From positions 186,001 through 250,000 of the forward strand of contig NZ_AP023248.1 in assembly GCF_016756535.1 (NCBI RefSeq): a stretch of 64,000 nt of DNA, read 5' to 3'. Both the position numbers and the translations under genes were made by a program. Shown in pieces: positions 42,026 to 51,400 of the stretch; the stretch's first letter is position 1; each line of letters opens with the position of its first letter. The DNA is from Mesorhizobium sp. 131-2-1 (lineage in GTDB: Bacteria > Pseudomonadota > Alphaproteobacteria > Rhizobiales > Rhizobiaceae). A model generated the notes under the pieces. It was not told the origin of the DNA. It made no database searches and worked only from the letters and a program-made list of their open reading frames with translations.

Positions 42026-42472
42026 GGCAGCTCCGTGTTCCTCGTCCGTGAGATCGCAACCGCCTTCCTTCGGCAGATTTTGGGTAGTGATCTAATTTGA
42101 CGATGGTCTCGCTTGTCCAGAGAGTCATCCTAGGCGCCGGCTCCACAATGCTGCAAGTGCCGCTCCAGAAATCCTTGAATGGCAGGTCTTGCGGTTGAGC
42201 CTGCCATCGTCCGCCTTGACTTCGCGAATTGCTTCACCAACTATAGCTATATGAACACCGCAGCCAAAATCCGTCGTGATTTTCTTTTCCGGGTTTGCCC
42301 CATCGCGGGATCGTGACCCCCGGCTCGGCTGCCATGCGCCCCGAGCCGAGGGGCAACGCCTAAGTCAACATATGATCCGTTGGGTGCACCGCCTCTGGGC
42401 TTTGGTGCATCGACGAAGATTCCCCGAATTGGCCAGTTCCGCTACCTTTGATGACGGCTGGCCCACTACAAT
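42026..42472. other. 447-bp intergenic region with a strong inverted repeat
   Basis: It separates the divergent universal stress gene and Rnk-like gene 1, so it contains both promoters. An inverted repeat at 42317-42353 pairs cccc-cggctcgg with ccgagccg-(a)-gggg around a 12-base loop: a 12-bp G/C stem with one bulge and no T-run after it. A smaller repeat (ggcagg ... cctgcc) lies near 42181-42206. No gene is supported. Confidence 0.55.
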
Positions 42473-42949
42473 ATGAGTATCCCAATGCAGAACAACACGA
42501 AAACCCGGCGTAAGCCGAATATCCGCATCTCGCAGTCGGATCATGCGCGCTTATCGGCGCTCGCGAGCACTTTCGCCGCACGAAATCCGGAGGCGTCTGA
42601 TGAACTGCTCGCCGAACTCGAGCGCGCCCGCATCGTTGCCGATGGTTGGGTCTCCGCCGGCACCGTCCGGATGGGTTCAACTGTGACGTTCAAGCCCGAC
42701 ACTGGCGATCGGAAAACGGTCACGCTGGTATTTCCTGGCGATGCCGACATCTCCGAAGGCAAGGTTTCGATCCTCACGCCGATTGGCACGGCTCTGATCG
42801 GCCTCTCGGCTGGGCAGTCGATCATGTGGACCGCCCGGGACGGGCGTCGACACGAATTGTTGGTACTTGCCGTTAGCCAACCTGCTCCAGAAGGCGATGC
42901 AGCTGATCGGCGCGCGCCAGCGTCTTCGACGATTGCGGCGGGCGTATAG
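42473..42949 (+). CDS. Rnk/GreA-C-terminal-like protein 1
   Basis: This 158-residue protein has an N-terminal helical part (PNIRISQSDHARLSALASTF, ASDELLAELERARIVADGWV) and a GreA/GreB-type C-terminal domain (MGSTVTFKPDTGDRKTVTLV, ISILTPIGTALIGL-like, then GQSIMWTARDGRRHELLVLA). This is the layout of Rnk, 'regulator of nucleoside diphosphate kinase', which binds RNA polymerase. The start may be the ATG at 42473 or MQNN four codons on; neither has a strong ribosome site. A paralogue follows at 43112. Confidence 0.85.
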   Translation: MSIPMQNNTKTRRKPNIRISQSDHARLSALASTFAARNPEASDELLAELERARIVADGWVSAGTVRMGSTVTFKPDTGDRKTVTLVFPGDADISEGKVSILTPIGTALIGLSAGQSIMWTARDGRRHELLVLAVSQPAPEGDAADRRAPASSTIAAGV

Positions 42950-43111
42950 ACATGGGCGTTTCCATCCGTCTCCTCAATCACGCAGGCAGCCTGATCGCGG
43001 GAGTCTGACCCCTGCGCCGGCCTATCTCGGTCCGGCACAGGGGTAGCTTTCCACACACCCGATCAATTTTCTGTCGCTGGATCCGCTGCGCGGGCCGGCT
43101 GGAGACGCACC

Positions 43112-43675
43112 ATGTCCAATACCGATACCTGTCAGTTGACGACGAAGGATTACACCATTCTTGAAGTGATGCAGGAACGCCACCCTGCCCGCGGCGATCC
43201 CTTCTCGGCTATCCTTCAACGGAAGATTTCGAGCGCAGTTGTAATGTTTCGGGAAGACATCCCGGCAACCGTCGTGACACTCAGCACCCGCGTGGCTTAT
43301 CGGGTGAACGACGGCCCTGCCGAAACCCGCATCGTCGCACATGACGAGATGCGCGGTCTGGTTGGCTTGCTTTTGCCGATCACCAATTCGCGCGGCCTGG
43401 CGCTGCTTGGTCTGGCCGAAGGTCAGTCCATGTCAATTCCGACCGCGGACGGCGGCCTTGAAACGCTGACTGTGCATGAAGTGGTCTATCAGCCAGAAGC
43501 TGCAAGGCGCGAGAGATTGACGCTGGCGGGAGGTGCAGCGCCGGGCTCATGGCGACCGGGCGGGCCGGTTCTGCGCATCGTCCATCGTTCCGATGAAGCG
43601 CAAGACAGGGCGGACAACAAAGTCATGGCGGCTTTCGACACCGGGTTCGACGACCCTGGTCCATCGGCCGCCTGA
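43112..43675 (+). CDS. Rnk/GreA-C-terminal-like protein 2
   Basis: This 187-residue protein has a GreA/Rnk-type C-terminal domain (VAYRVNDGPAETRIVAHDEM, ITNSRGLALLGLAEGQSMSI, LTVHEVVYQPEAARRE) and a different N terminus (YTILEVMQERHPARGDPFSA). A C-terminal tail of about 45 residues is unusual for Rnk. The ATG follows a GGAG site (ctggagacgcacc). A decayed third copy is present on the minus strand at about 57270-57660. The role as an RNA polymerase-binding factor is inferred from the fold. Confidence 0.82.
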   Translation: MSNTDTCQLTTKDYTILEVMQERHPARGDPFSAILQRKISSAVVMFREDIPATVVTLSTRVAYRVNDGPAETRIVAHDEMRGLVGLLLPITNSRGLALLGLAEGQSMSIPTADGGLETLTVHEVVYQPEAARRERLTLAGGAAPGSWRPGGPVLRIVHRSDEAQDRADNKVMAAFDTGFDDPGPSAA

Positions 43676-43683
43676 TGCCTCGT

Positions 43684-44229
43684 CTATCCCGAAGGCAGTG
43701 AGGGCGGGTAGACAAGCGTTCCGTCGGCTCTTGCCCTCACTCCGTCGGTGAGTTTTGCCGGCTCGGCCTTGTCATGGCCCATCAGATGAAAAACGGACTC
43801 GCCGCGGCTAAGGAGATAGTCCGCGACGATCCTTCTGTGACAGCGCCACCAGAGTGTTTCCGAGCACATGATGGCACACTGCCGCTGCCTGCCGAGGAAC
43901 ACAAGCCGTTTCAGGCCGTCCAGAAATTCCGCCGACAGCGCGTAGTCAGCGTAGTTGTGAAAACTCTGGTTGATCCAGAATGCGTTGAGCGTCGGTGGGA
44001 TGTCGTGCGCCTTGCCGCGCAGACCGCCAAGCTCGGCAATGTGCTCATATCCGATCCCGAACGCTGCCAGGCTTTCCGGCAGCACCTCGCTGTTGAACTG
44101 CGGGTTCGCCCGCGATCGTCGAACGGTCCTGATGTCGACCACCAGGGCGATCTTTCCAACCCGCAGCAGGGCGACGAATTCGGCAATCGACCGGGTCGAG
44201 TGACCGATGGTGTGGAACGGATAAGGCAT
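43684..44229 (-). CDS. DUF488 family protein
   Basis: This 181-residue protein matches DUF488: PFHTIGHSTRSIAEFVALLR at the start, VVDIRTVRRSRANPQFN, LGGLRG, and the Cys/His segment MCSETLWWRCHRRIVADYLL. Function is unknown for the family. It converges on the Rnk-like gene 2 with an 8-bp gap. Confidence 0.9.
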   Translation of the reverse strand: MPYPFHTIGHSTRSIAEFVALLRVGKIALVVDIRTVRRSRANPQFNSEVLPESLAAFGIGYEHIAELGGLRGKAHDIPPTLNAFWINQSFHNYADYALSAEFLDGLKRLVFLGRQRQCAIMCSETLWWRCHRRIVADYLLSRGESVFHLMGHDKAEPAKLTDGVRARADGTLVYPPSLPSG

Positions 44230-44298
44230 GTTCGGTCAAATCCGTGGCGATCCATCCTTCCAGTCACGCGAACCGTGGCTTCGTGCCTGGAGGGACGA

Positions 44299-45144
44299 TC
44301 ATTTCACAACTTGCTTCAATCCGCGCAGCGCCTCCTGGACGTCGGCTCGCGCCTCGCTTGCTTCCGGATAGACTGCATAGGCCGGATAGGTGAATTCCGG
44401 CGCACCTTCCACGACTTCCAGCTGACCCGCCTCGATATGAGGAGCTGCGGCGCCCCTGCGGAAATAGCCCATTCCGCCGGCGCGAAGGATGTAGCTCAGC
44501 CCGAGCGGACCAAGACCGACCATCAATCCCGGCTCGCCGAAGGCAGTGGAACTGGCATCATGCTGGGCCGCAAACAGCGGCCCCCAATCGACATAGACAT
44601 AGTCCTTGGAGCCGACCGGTTCCCCGTCCCTGTCCGTGGTCCGAACCAGGACGAGCTGCTCCTCGAGGAGAAGCTCTACCCTGAAACCCGGCAGCAGCTT
44701 CGGCGCATAGAGCACCGCAATGTCCAGAACGCCGGTCCTGAGCTGTTCGAGGAGTTGGTCCGGGACGCCGACTTGGGCTTGGATGGCGATTTCAGGCTTG
44801 GCCTTCTTCATCCAGACCAGCCAGTCGAGCAGCAGCGGGTTCCACAGGCTCAGCTCTCCCCCCAGGGCAACGACGCTTGTCCGTCCCGATGGGATGGCGA
44901 GCTGGTGCCGCGCCCGTTCCCAGATTTGCACGAATGACTGGGCGAACCGCTCGAACTCCCGGCCCGCTGGCGTCAGCTGCGCGCCATTGCGGTTGCGGAT
45001 GAAGAGCTGACGTCCGAGCTCTTCCTCCAGCGTGCGTATCCGCGCGCTGACGGTCGTCTGGGTGACGTGGAGCCGGTCGGCGGCCTTCAGAAAGCTGCCG
45101 GAATGGACGATTTCCAAAAACGTGCGAGCGCGGTCGATGTCCAT
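44299..45144 (-). CDS. LysR-family transcriptional regulator
   Basis: This 281-residue protein starts MDIDRARTFLEIVHSGSFLK and has a LysR helix-turn-helix (LHVTQTTVSARIRTLEEELG) and an effector domain. The frame is open 12 codons further upstream, but MDIDRA is the family N terminus. It is divergent from the 5-formyl-THF cyclo-ligase gene across 130 bp, so it may regulate it. It is not closely related to the two LysR proteins of the creatinine locus. Confidence 0.92.
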   Translation of the reverse strand: MDIDRARTFLEIVHSGSFLKAADRLHVTQTTVSARIRTLEEELGRQLFIRNRNGAQLTPAGREFERFAQSFVQIWERARHQLAIPSGRTSVVALGGELSLWNPLLLDWLVWMKKAKPEIAIQAQVGVPDQLLEQLRTGVLDIAVLYAPKLLPGFRVELLLEEQLVLVRTTDRDGEPVGSKDYVYVDWGPLFAAQHDASSTAFGEPGLMVGLGPLGLSYILRAGGMGYFRRGAAAPHIEAGQLEVVEGAPEFTYPAYAVYPEASEARADVQEALRGLKQVVK

Positions 45145-45274
45145 TCTGGCTTCCGGGTCAGTGCAATAATCTTGCATCAATACAGCATTTAATTCCGTTT
45201 GCCTTCCTGTTTTACGCAGCGCAACGTTGATGACGGCGAGGTGGTTTCCACTGCCACGGTTAATGGAGCGCGCA

Positions 45275-45937
45275 ATGTCTGATCAGGAGGATGTTCCCCT
45301 GGAAACGAGAGAGTACGCCTCTCCGCCGTGCTTCATGCACGAATTTGTTCCAGGATATGGCACCGAGCCGGTTGTGCAGGACGCCTGGCCGGATGTCTGT
45401 CGATGGCGCAAGGCTGAGCGCAAGCGCCTGATCGACGAGCGTCTCGCAGTCGACGCCGAGGAACGCGTTACGAGGTCTTTACGCGTCGCTTCCACCCTCG
45501 ACCTGGCTGTCGGCCGGGTGAGCGGGCGCATCGTCAGCGGCTACTGGCCTTTTCGAGGCGAGCCGGACCTTCGCAACTGGGCGATCCGGGTGATCGAGCG
45601 CGGCGGGCGGATCGCGCTGCCGGTCGTCATCAAGAAAGCCTGGCCGCTGGAGTTTCGTATCTGGGGGCCGGGAGACCCGCTCGAACGCGGAGTCTGGAAT
45701 ATTCTTGTCCCGTCTCACGGACCTGCTGTCCAGCCGGATGTGGTCATCGCCCCCGTCGTCGGTTTCGACCAGGCTAACTATCGCTTGGGGTATGGCGGCG
45801 GTTTCTTCGATCGGACCCTGGCAGCAGCGCCGAAGCGGCCTCACGTCATCGGCGTCGGTTACGCCGGCAGCAGGATCCAGACCATCTATCCGCAGCCACA
45901 TGACATTCCGATGGATGTGATCGTCACGGATGATTGA
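45275..45937 (+). CDS. 5-formyltetrahydrofolate cyclo-ligase family protein
   Basis: This 220-residue protein has the cyclo-ligase landmarks [28 protein letters not shown] and the ATP/folate motif [17 protein letters not shown]. It converts 5-formyl-THF to 5,10-methenyl-THF using ATP. An extra N-terminal segment of about 40 residues precedes the domain. The ATG at 45275 follows GGAG; the frame opens 16 codons earlier. It is directly upstream of coxA, which is an odd pairing. Confidence 0.88.
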   Translation: MSDQEDVPLETREYASPPCFMHEFVPGYGTEPVVQDAWPDVCRWRKAERKRLIDERLAVDAEERVTRSLRVASTLDLAVGRVSGRIVSGYWPFRGEPDLRNWAIRVIERGGRIALPVVIKKAWPLEFRIWGPGDPLERGVWNILVPSHGPAVQPDVVIAPVVGFDQANYRLGYGGGFFDRTLAAAPKRPHVIGVGYAGSRIQTIYPQPHDIPMDVIVTDD

Positions 45938-45984
45938 ATGAGTGCGGGCAAGGCCCGATCTCCTTTTGTGACAACGCATCGCAG

Positions 45985-47625
45985 ATGCTGTCCATTGAGG
46001 TCGTCTTGCCTGCCAGCGGTGAAGAGCAGGAAGCTAATCCAGCCACAGTCTTGGATGACCGCAAGCCCCGTTTTCTCGTCAGATGGCTGTGGTCTACGAA
46101 CCACAAGGATATCGGGACGCTTTACCTGCTGTTCTCGATCATGACGGGGGTCTTCGGCACGGCGCTTTCCGTGTTGATCCGCATGGAGTTGCAGGAGCCC
46201 GGCCTGCAGATATTCAGCAATCCGATGGCCTACAATGTGGTCGTCAGTTCCCACGGCCTGGTCATGATCTTCTTCGTCCTCATGCCGGCGCTGATCGGCG
46301 GCTTCGGCAACTGGATGGTGCCGATCATGATCGGTGCGCCCGACATGGCGTTTCCGCGCATGAACAATATCTCGTTCTGGCTGCTGGTGATGTCGTTTAT
46401 CCTCTTCATCACCTCGATGTTCGTTCCAGGAGCGCCCGGCACGCTCGGTCATGGCGGCGGCTGGACGCTCTATCCGCCGCTCTCGACCGCTGGCCAGCCG
46501 GGTCCCGCTGTCGACCTCGTCATCCTTTCGATCCACCTTGCAGGGGCATCATCGATTCTCGGCGCGATCAACTTCATCACGACGATCTTCAACATGCGCG
46601 CGCCCGGGATGACGATGCACAAGATGCCGCTGTTCGCCTGGTCGATGCTGGTGACCGCCTTCATGCTTCTCATGTCGCTGCCCGTGCTGGCCGGCGCGAT
46701 CACGATGCTGCTCACAGACCGCAACTTTGGCACGACTTTCTTCGTCCCGGACGGCGGCGGTGATCCGATCCTCTACCAGCATCTGTTCTGGTTCTTCGGC
46801 CATCCCGAAGTCTACATCATGATCCTTCCCGGCTTCGGCATCATCAGCCATGTCATCTCGACCTTCGCCAAGAAGCCGATCTTCGGTTATCTCGGCATGG
46901 CCTATGCAATGGTGGCTATCAGCGCGATCGGTTTCGTGGTTTGGGCGCATCATATGTATACGACGGGCCTGTCCGCGGACACCCAGCGTTATTTCGCCTT
47001 CGCTTCAATGGTCATCGCCGTTCCAACCGGGGTGAAGGTGTTTTCGTGGCTGGCGACCATGTGGGGAGGATCGATCGAGTTCAAGACGCCGATGCTTTGG
47101 GCTCTCGGCTTCGTCCTGCTCTTCACCATTGGTGGCGTCACGGGCATCATGGTTGCAAATCCTGGTATCGACCGCGTGTATCACGACACCTATTTTGTGA
47201 TCGCCCACTTCCACTATGTGCTGTCTTTGGGTGCCGTCTTCGCCATCTTCGCCGGCTTCTACTACTGGTTCCCGAAGATGACTGGCTACATGTACAGCGA
47301 AACGCTGGGCAAGCTGCATTTCTGGATGATGTTCATCGGCGTCAACCTCGTCTTCTTCCCTCAGCACTTTCTGGGCATGGCCGGCATGCCGCGACGCTAT
47401 GTCGACTACCCCGACGCTTTCGCCGGCTGGAACTTCATCTCGTCGATCGGGTCCTACATTTCAACGGCCGGACTTGTCGTCTTCTTCATCACGGTGGCGG
47501 AGGCCTTCAGCCGCAAGCGTCAAGCTGGCGCCAATCCATGGGGCGAAGGGGCGACCACGCTCGAATGGCTGCTGCCGTCGCCGCCGCCCTTCCATCAATG
47601 GGAACGCTTGCCGCGCATTGTCTAA
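45985..47625 (+). CDS. coxA: Cytochrome c oxidase subunit I (aa3-type), stand-alone
   Basis: This haem-copper oxidase subunit of about 546 residues has all key sites: the Cu-B/Tyr-His motif [22 protein letters not shown] in [11 protein letters not shown], the K-channel Lys in [12 protein letters not shown], the haem ligand pair in [19 protein letters not shown], and [20 protein letters not shown]. Twelve membrane segments are expected. No coxB, coxC or assembly gene is nearby. The start is uncertain: ATG 45985 lacks a ribosome site, and a TTG at 45934 overlapping the previous gene's stop would add 17 residues. Confidence 0.93.
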   Translation: MLSIEVVLPASGEEQEANPATVLDDRKPRFLVRWLWSTNHKDIGTLYLLFSIMTGVFGTALSVLIRMELQEPGLQIFSNPMAYNVVVSSHGLVMIFFVLMPALIGGFGNWMVPIMIGAPDMAFPRMNNISFWLLVMSFILFITSMFVPGAPGTLGHGGGWTLYPPLSTAGQPGPAVDLVILSIHLAGASSILGAINFITTIFNMRAPGMTMHKMPLFAWSMLVTAFMLLMSLPVLAGAITMLLTDRNFGTTFFVPDGGGDPILYQHLFWFFGHPEVYIMILPGFGIISHVISTFAKKPIFGYLGMAYAMVAISAIGFVVWAHHMYTTGLSADTQRYFAFASMVIAVPTGVKVFSWLATMWGGSIEFKTPMLWALGFVLLFTIGGVTGIMVANPGIDRVYHDTYFVIAHFHYVLSLGAVFAIFAGFYYWFPKMTGYMYSETLGKLHFWMMFIGVNLVFFPQHFLGMAGMPRRYVDYPDAFAGWNFISSIGSYISTAGLVVFFITVAEAFSRKRQAGANPWGEGATTLEWLLPSPPPFHQWERLPRIV

Positions 47626-47680
47626 AATTCACCTCCGGTTCCGAACCGGCGCTTGCTTCGACATTTGTCGGGAGAAGGTC

Positions 47681-48301
47681 ATGAACGAGACCACAGATCC
47701 AAACAACCAGATCCTGCTCATGGCAATCATCGCGTTTTATTGGGCATTGCTGGGCAGTTGGGGCCAACGACAGTCGCCTCCGGGCGAAGACAAGGCAAAA
47801 CGGGACGATGCGGCGACAGAGCAACGAACTGGAAGGAACGAAAACACGTCTCCCGGGGACACCCCTTTGGACGTTATCCGAAAGATCGATCCGAGTTTTG
47901 ACCCTGCCCCGTTTCTGGCCGGCGCCAAGGCGGCTTATGAAGTTGTCCTGTTGGCCTATGCAAGCGGCGATATCCAAACGTTGAAGCGCCTTGTCGGGCC
48001 GGAAGTGCTCGATGTCTTCGAGCGAGCGATAGCCGGGCGCCGAGAGCGGGAGGAGATGCTGCAACTCACCTTCATCGGCACGAACGAAGCAAAGGTCGTC
48101 GACGCTCTCGAGGAGAATGGTACCGCTGAGATCGCTGTTCGCTTCGTTTCCGACGTGGTCAGCGTTACACGCTCGGCCGACGATGCGATCGTTGCCGGCG
48201 ATCCCCAGCAGATCATCGAGATGATCGATACGTGGACGTTCGCCTGTGAAACCCAGTCAAGGAAACGCAATTGGATGTTGATCGCCACGGAAGGTGGATA
48301 A
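47681..48301 (+). CDS. Tim44-like domain membrane-anchored protein
   Basis: This 206-residue protein has one N-terminal membrane segment (QILLMAIIAFYWALLGSWGQ) and a C-terminal Tim44-like domain (about 85-206: FLAGAKAAYEVVLLAYASGD, LKRLVGPEVLDVFERAIAGR, then WTFACETQSRKRNWMLIATE). Alphaproteobacterial Tim44-like (TimA) proteins are thought to be membrane-linked factors in protein handling. It follows coxA by 55 bp with a GGGAGAAGG ribosome site, so it may help with the oxidase subunit; that link is inference. Confidence 0.88.
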   Translation: MNETTDPNNQILLMAIIAFYWALLGSWGQRQSPPGEDKAKRDDAATEQRTGRNENTSPGDTPLDVIRKIDPSFDPAPFLAGAKAAYEVVLLAYASGDIQTLKRLVGPEVLDVFERAIAGRREREEMLQLTFIGTNEAKVVDALEENGTAEIAVRFVSDVVSVTRSADDAIVAGDPQQIIEMIDTWTFACETQSRKRNWMLIATEGG

Positions 48302-48437
48302 CAGCTTGCGCCTCTAACCCGCCGAAGGGCGACGCTTGGTTGAGTGGACTTTACTTCGTCACGTGCGCTGTAGGTCAGCCTAAGAGGGCCAGCGGCGATG
48401 ACGTTTTGAACGCATCTGCTGCAGGTGCGGTGGAGAC

Positions 48438-51400
48438 ATGTTGATGGCCTCCCTGCTTCGTCGGGTCTTCGGTTCGGCGCCGGCGCCTTCGCCTTGGAAC
48501 GATCCGAACGCTATTCGCGAAATGTTGTTCAGCGTCGAACGACTGCAAGAGCACGCCCGCAGCCTGGCGGCCGCCCAGCGGATCAAACAGGACAGACCGA
48601 ACGGGCATTCGCTGCTGAAGCGGCTCGCCGACAATGAAGCCAGCCTCATCGCTGCTTATCGCTCCATCTGCGAGGCGGTCAGTGACGGGGCGGCCATCAC
48701 TCCTGCCGCGGAATGGTTGATCGATAATTTTCATCAAGTGGAACGGCAAATCCGACAAGTCAGGTTGGATCTGCCGCCTGGCTACTATCGACAACTCCCT
48801 ACGCTCGCGGACGGCCCGTTCGCGGGCTATCCGCGTGTCTTGGGGATGGCTTGGGCATTCGTCGCCCACACGGACAGCCGTTTCGATGTCGACGCGTGGT
48901 GCGACTACGTTCACGCCTATCAAACCATACAGCCACTGATGATCGGCGAACTCTGGGCATCGGCGATTACGCTAAGGGTCATTCTAATAGAAAACCTCAG
49001 ACGGATCGCAGCGCGTATCGTCTATAGCCGCGAGGAGCGCCGCAGAGCGGACGATCTTGCCGACAGGCTTCTCGCGGTGGGCGGGCATGCGGCCGAGCCT
49101 CCGAAATCCGTCATGGACGACCTCGATCAAGGGGCGCTCTCCGAGGCCTTCCTCCTTCAGCTCGTTCATCGGCTACGCGATGAAGGTCCCTCCGTCACGC
49201 CACTGTTCATACATCTCGACAAACGGCTGACGGCGCAGGGGAAGACCGTAGACGCAGCTGTCAATGACGAGCAACAAAAGCAGATTTCGGCCAACGTTAC
49301 CGTTAGAAACATCATCACCAGCATGCGCCGCATGTCCGATGTCGATTGGACGGAAATCTTCGAGCGTGTCACCCTCATCGACGCTGTGTTGGCGGATGGC
49401 TGCAGCTTTGCGGAGATGGACTTCCCGACCCGCAATCTGTACCGCACGGCCGTCGAGGAGCTCGCCCGCGGATCCGGCCTTAGTGAACTGGAAATCGCTC
49501 ACCGGGCGGTTTTAACCGGCGCTCAGGCCGAGCCTGAAGCCTTGGAGTCAGACGAACGCCAGACCGATCCTGGCTATTATCTTTGCGCAGGCGGTCGTGC
49601 CGAGTTCGAAGCGGAAGTCGGATTTCGCCCAAGGCCTCGACTGTTATTCGGGCGGTTTTATCGCACGCTTGGCATTGGAGGGTATCTCGGCGCGGGCGCG
49701 ATCGTGGCCGCGCTCCTGCTGGCGATGCCGATCGTCGTCCATGCTCAAGCCAGTCCGGGCTGGATATGGTTGGGCATACTGGGAACACTCGGGGCCATCC
49801 CAGCCCTGGACGCGGCGGTTGCGCTCGTGAACCAGGAGTTGACCCACCGTTTCGGACCGACCCAACTGCCGGGTCTCGAACTTCGCGAAGGCGTGCCTAA
49901 ACGTCTTCGCACGCTCGTCGTAGTGCCGACCTTGCTGACGACCCGCGAGGCTGTTGCCGCACAAATCGAACGGTTGGAAATCCACTATCTCGCGAGCGTT
50001 GCTGGTGATGTTCAGTTCGCGTTGCTGTCGGACTGGACCGACGCGGCGACCGAGACCGTCGAAGGCGACCAGGAACTCCTTCAAGTTGCCATCGAAGCGA
50101 TTGCGCGCCTGAACCTGCGCCATGCGCAAGCGCCTGGCGGCGATCGATTTCTGCTGCTCCATCGCCGGCGTGTATGGAATGAGAGCCAACATAAGTGGAT
50201 TGGTTGGGAGCGCAAACGCGGCAAGCTGCACGAGCTGAACAAATTGTTGCGCGGTGCTTCCGATACCACTTTCCTGAGCCAGGATGGCCGGCCGCCTCAG
50301 GTTCCGGAGGGCGTCTGCTATGTCATCACACTGGACGCGGATACGCGGCTTCGGCGTGATTCGATCCGGCGTATGATCGGCAAGATGGCGCACCCGCTGA
50401 ACCAGCCACGCCACGACGCGGCAACCGGCCGCGTCGTGGAAGGCCATGCCGTGCTGCAGCCTCGTGTTGCCACTGCGCTGCCGACGGCGGCCGAGGGATC
50501 AGTCTACCAGCGCGTGTTCTCCAGCATGAACGGGATCGACCCATATTCAACGGCTGTAGCTGACGTCTATCAAGACTTGCTTGAGGAAGGGTCCTACGCA
50601 GGCAAGGGCATCTACGCGGTCGACGCCTTCGAATTCGCACTTAAGGGCCGTTCACCCGATTCGATCCTGCTCAGCCATGACCTCTTCGAAGGCGTGTTCG
50701 CCCGCTCCGCTCTGGCCTCCGACGTCGAGGTCGTCGAAGCCTACCCCGCCCGATACGATGTTGCGTCACTCCGGTATCATCGTTGGGCGCGCGGAGACTG
50801 GCAGTTGCTGCCGTGGATATTAGGGTGGTCCGGTCTCCTGGGAGGGGGCCGCACGCAGTCTGCGGCCATGCCTGCCAGCGGCCGTTGGAAGATGGTCGAC
50901 AATCTGCGACGCACACTTTCCCCGATCACGTGTCTGCTCGCGCTCATGGCTGGATGGCTGCTGCCTTTCGACGCCGCGGTCATCTGGACGATCTTTGTCG
51001 TGGCCACGCTCGTGCTGCCCAGTTTCGTGCCAGCTCTGGCGGGGATTGCGCCGCGTCATGCTGGTCTCAGCCAGCGCATTCACTTCAAAACCGTGATGTC
51101 GGACTTTCGTCTCGCGCTGCTTCAATCGCTGTTGATAATCACCTTGCTGGCGCACCAGGCGTGGCTGATGGGCGATGCCATCGCCCGCACCCTGTTCCGG
51201 CTGATTATTACACGGCGCAACCTTCTTGAATGGACCCCATCAGAACAAGCCACAATTGGTCGCGAGCCTACAACGTCCGCTTACTATCACTGGATGGCGG
51301 GCGCGGTGCTGATCGGTGTGGCCGCGCCGATCGTAGCCTTGTTTTCCGGAAACCAGACGTGGTTCCTCGCTGTCCCGTTTGCGATTCTGTGGATCGTCTC

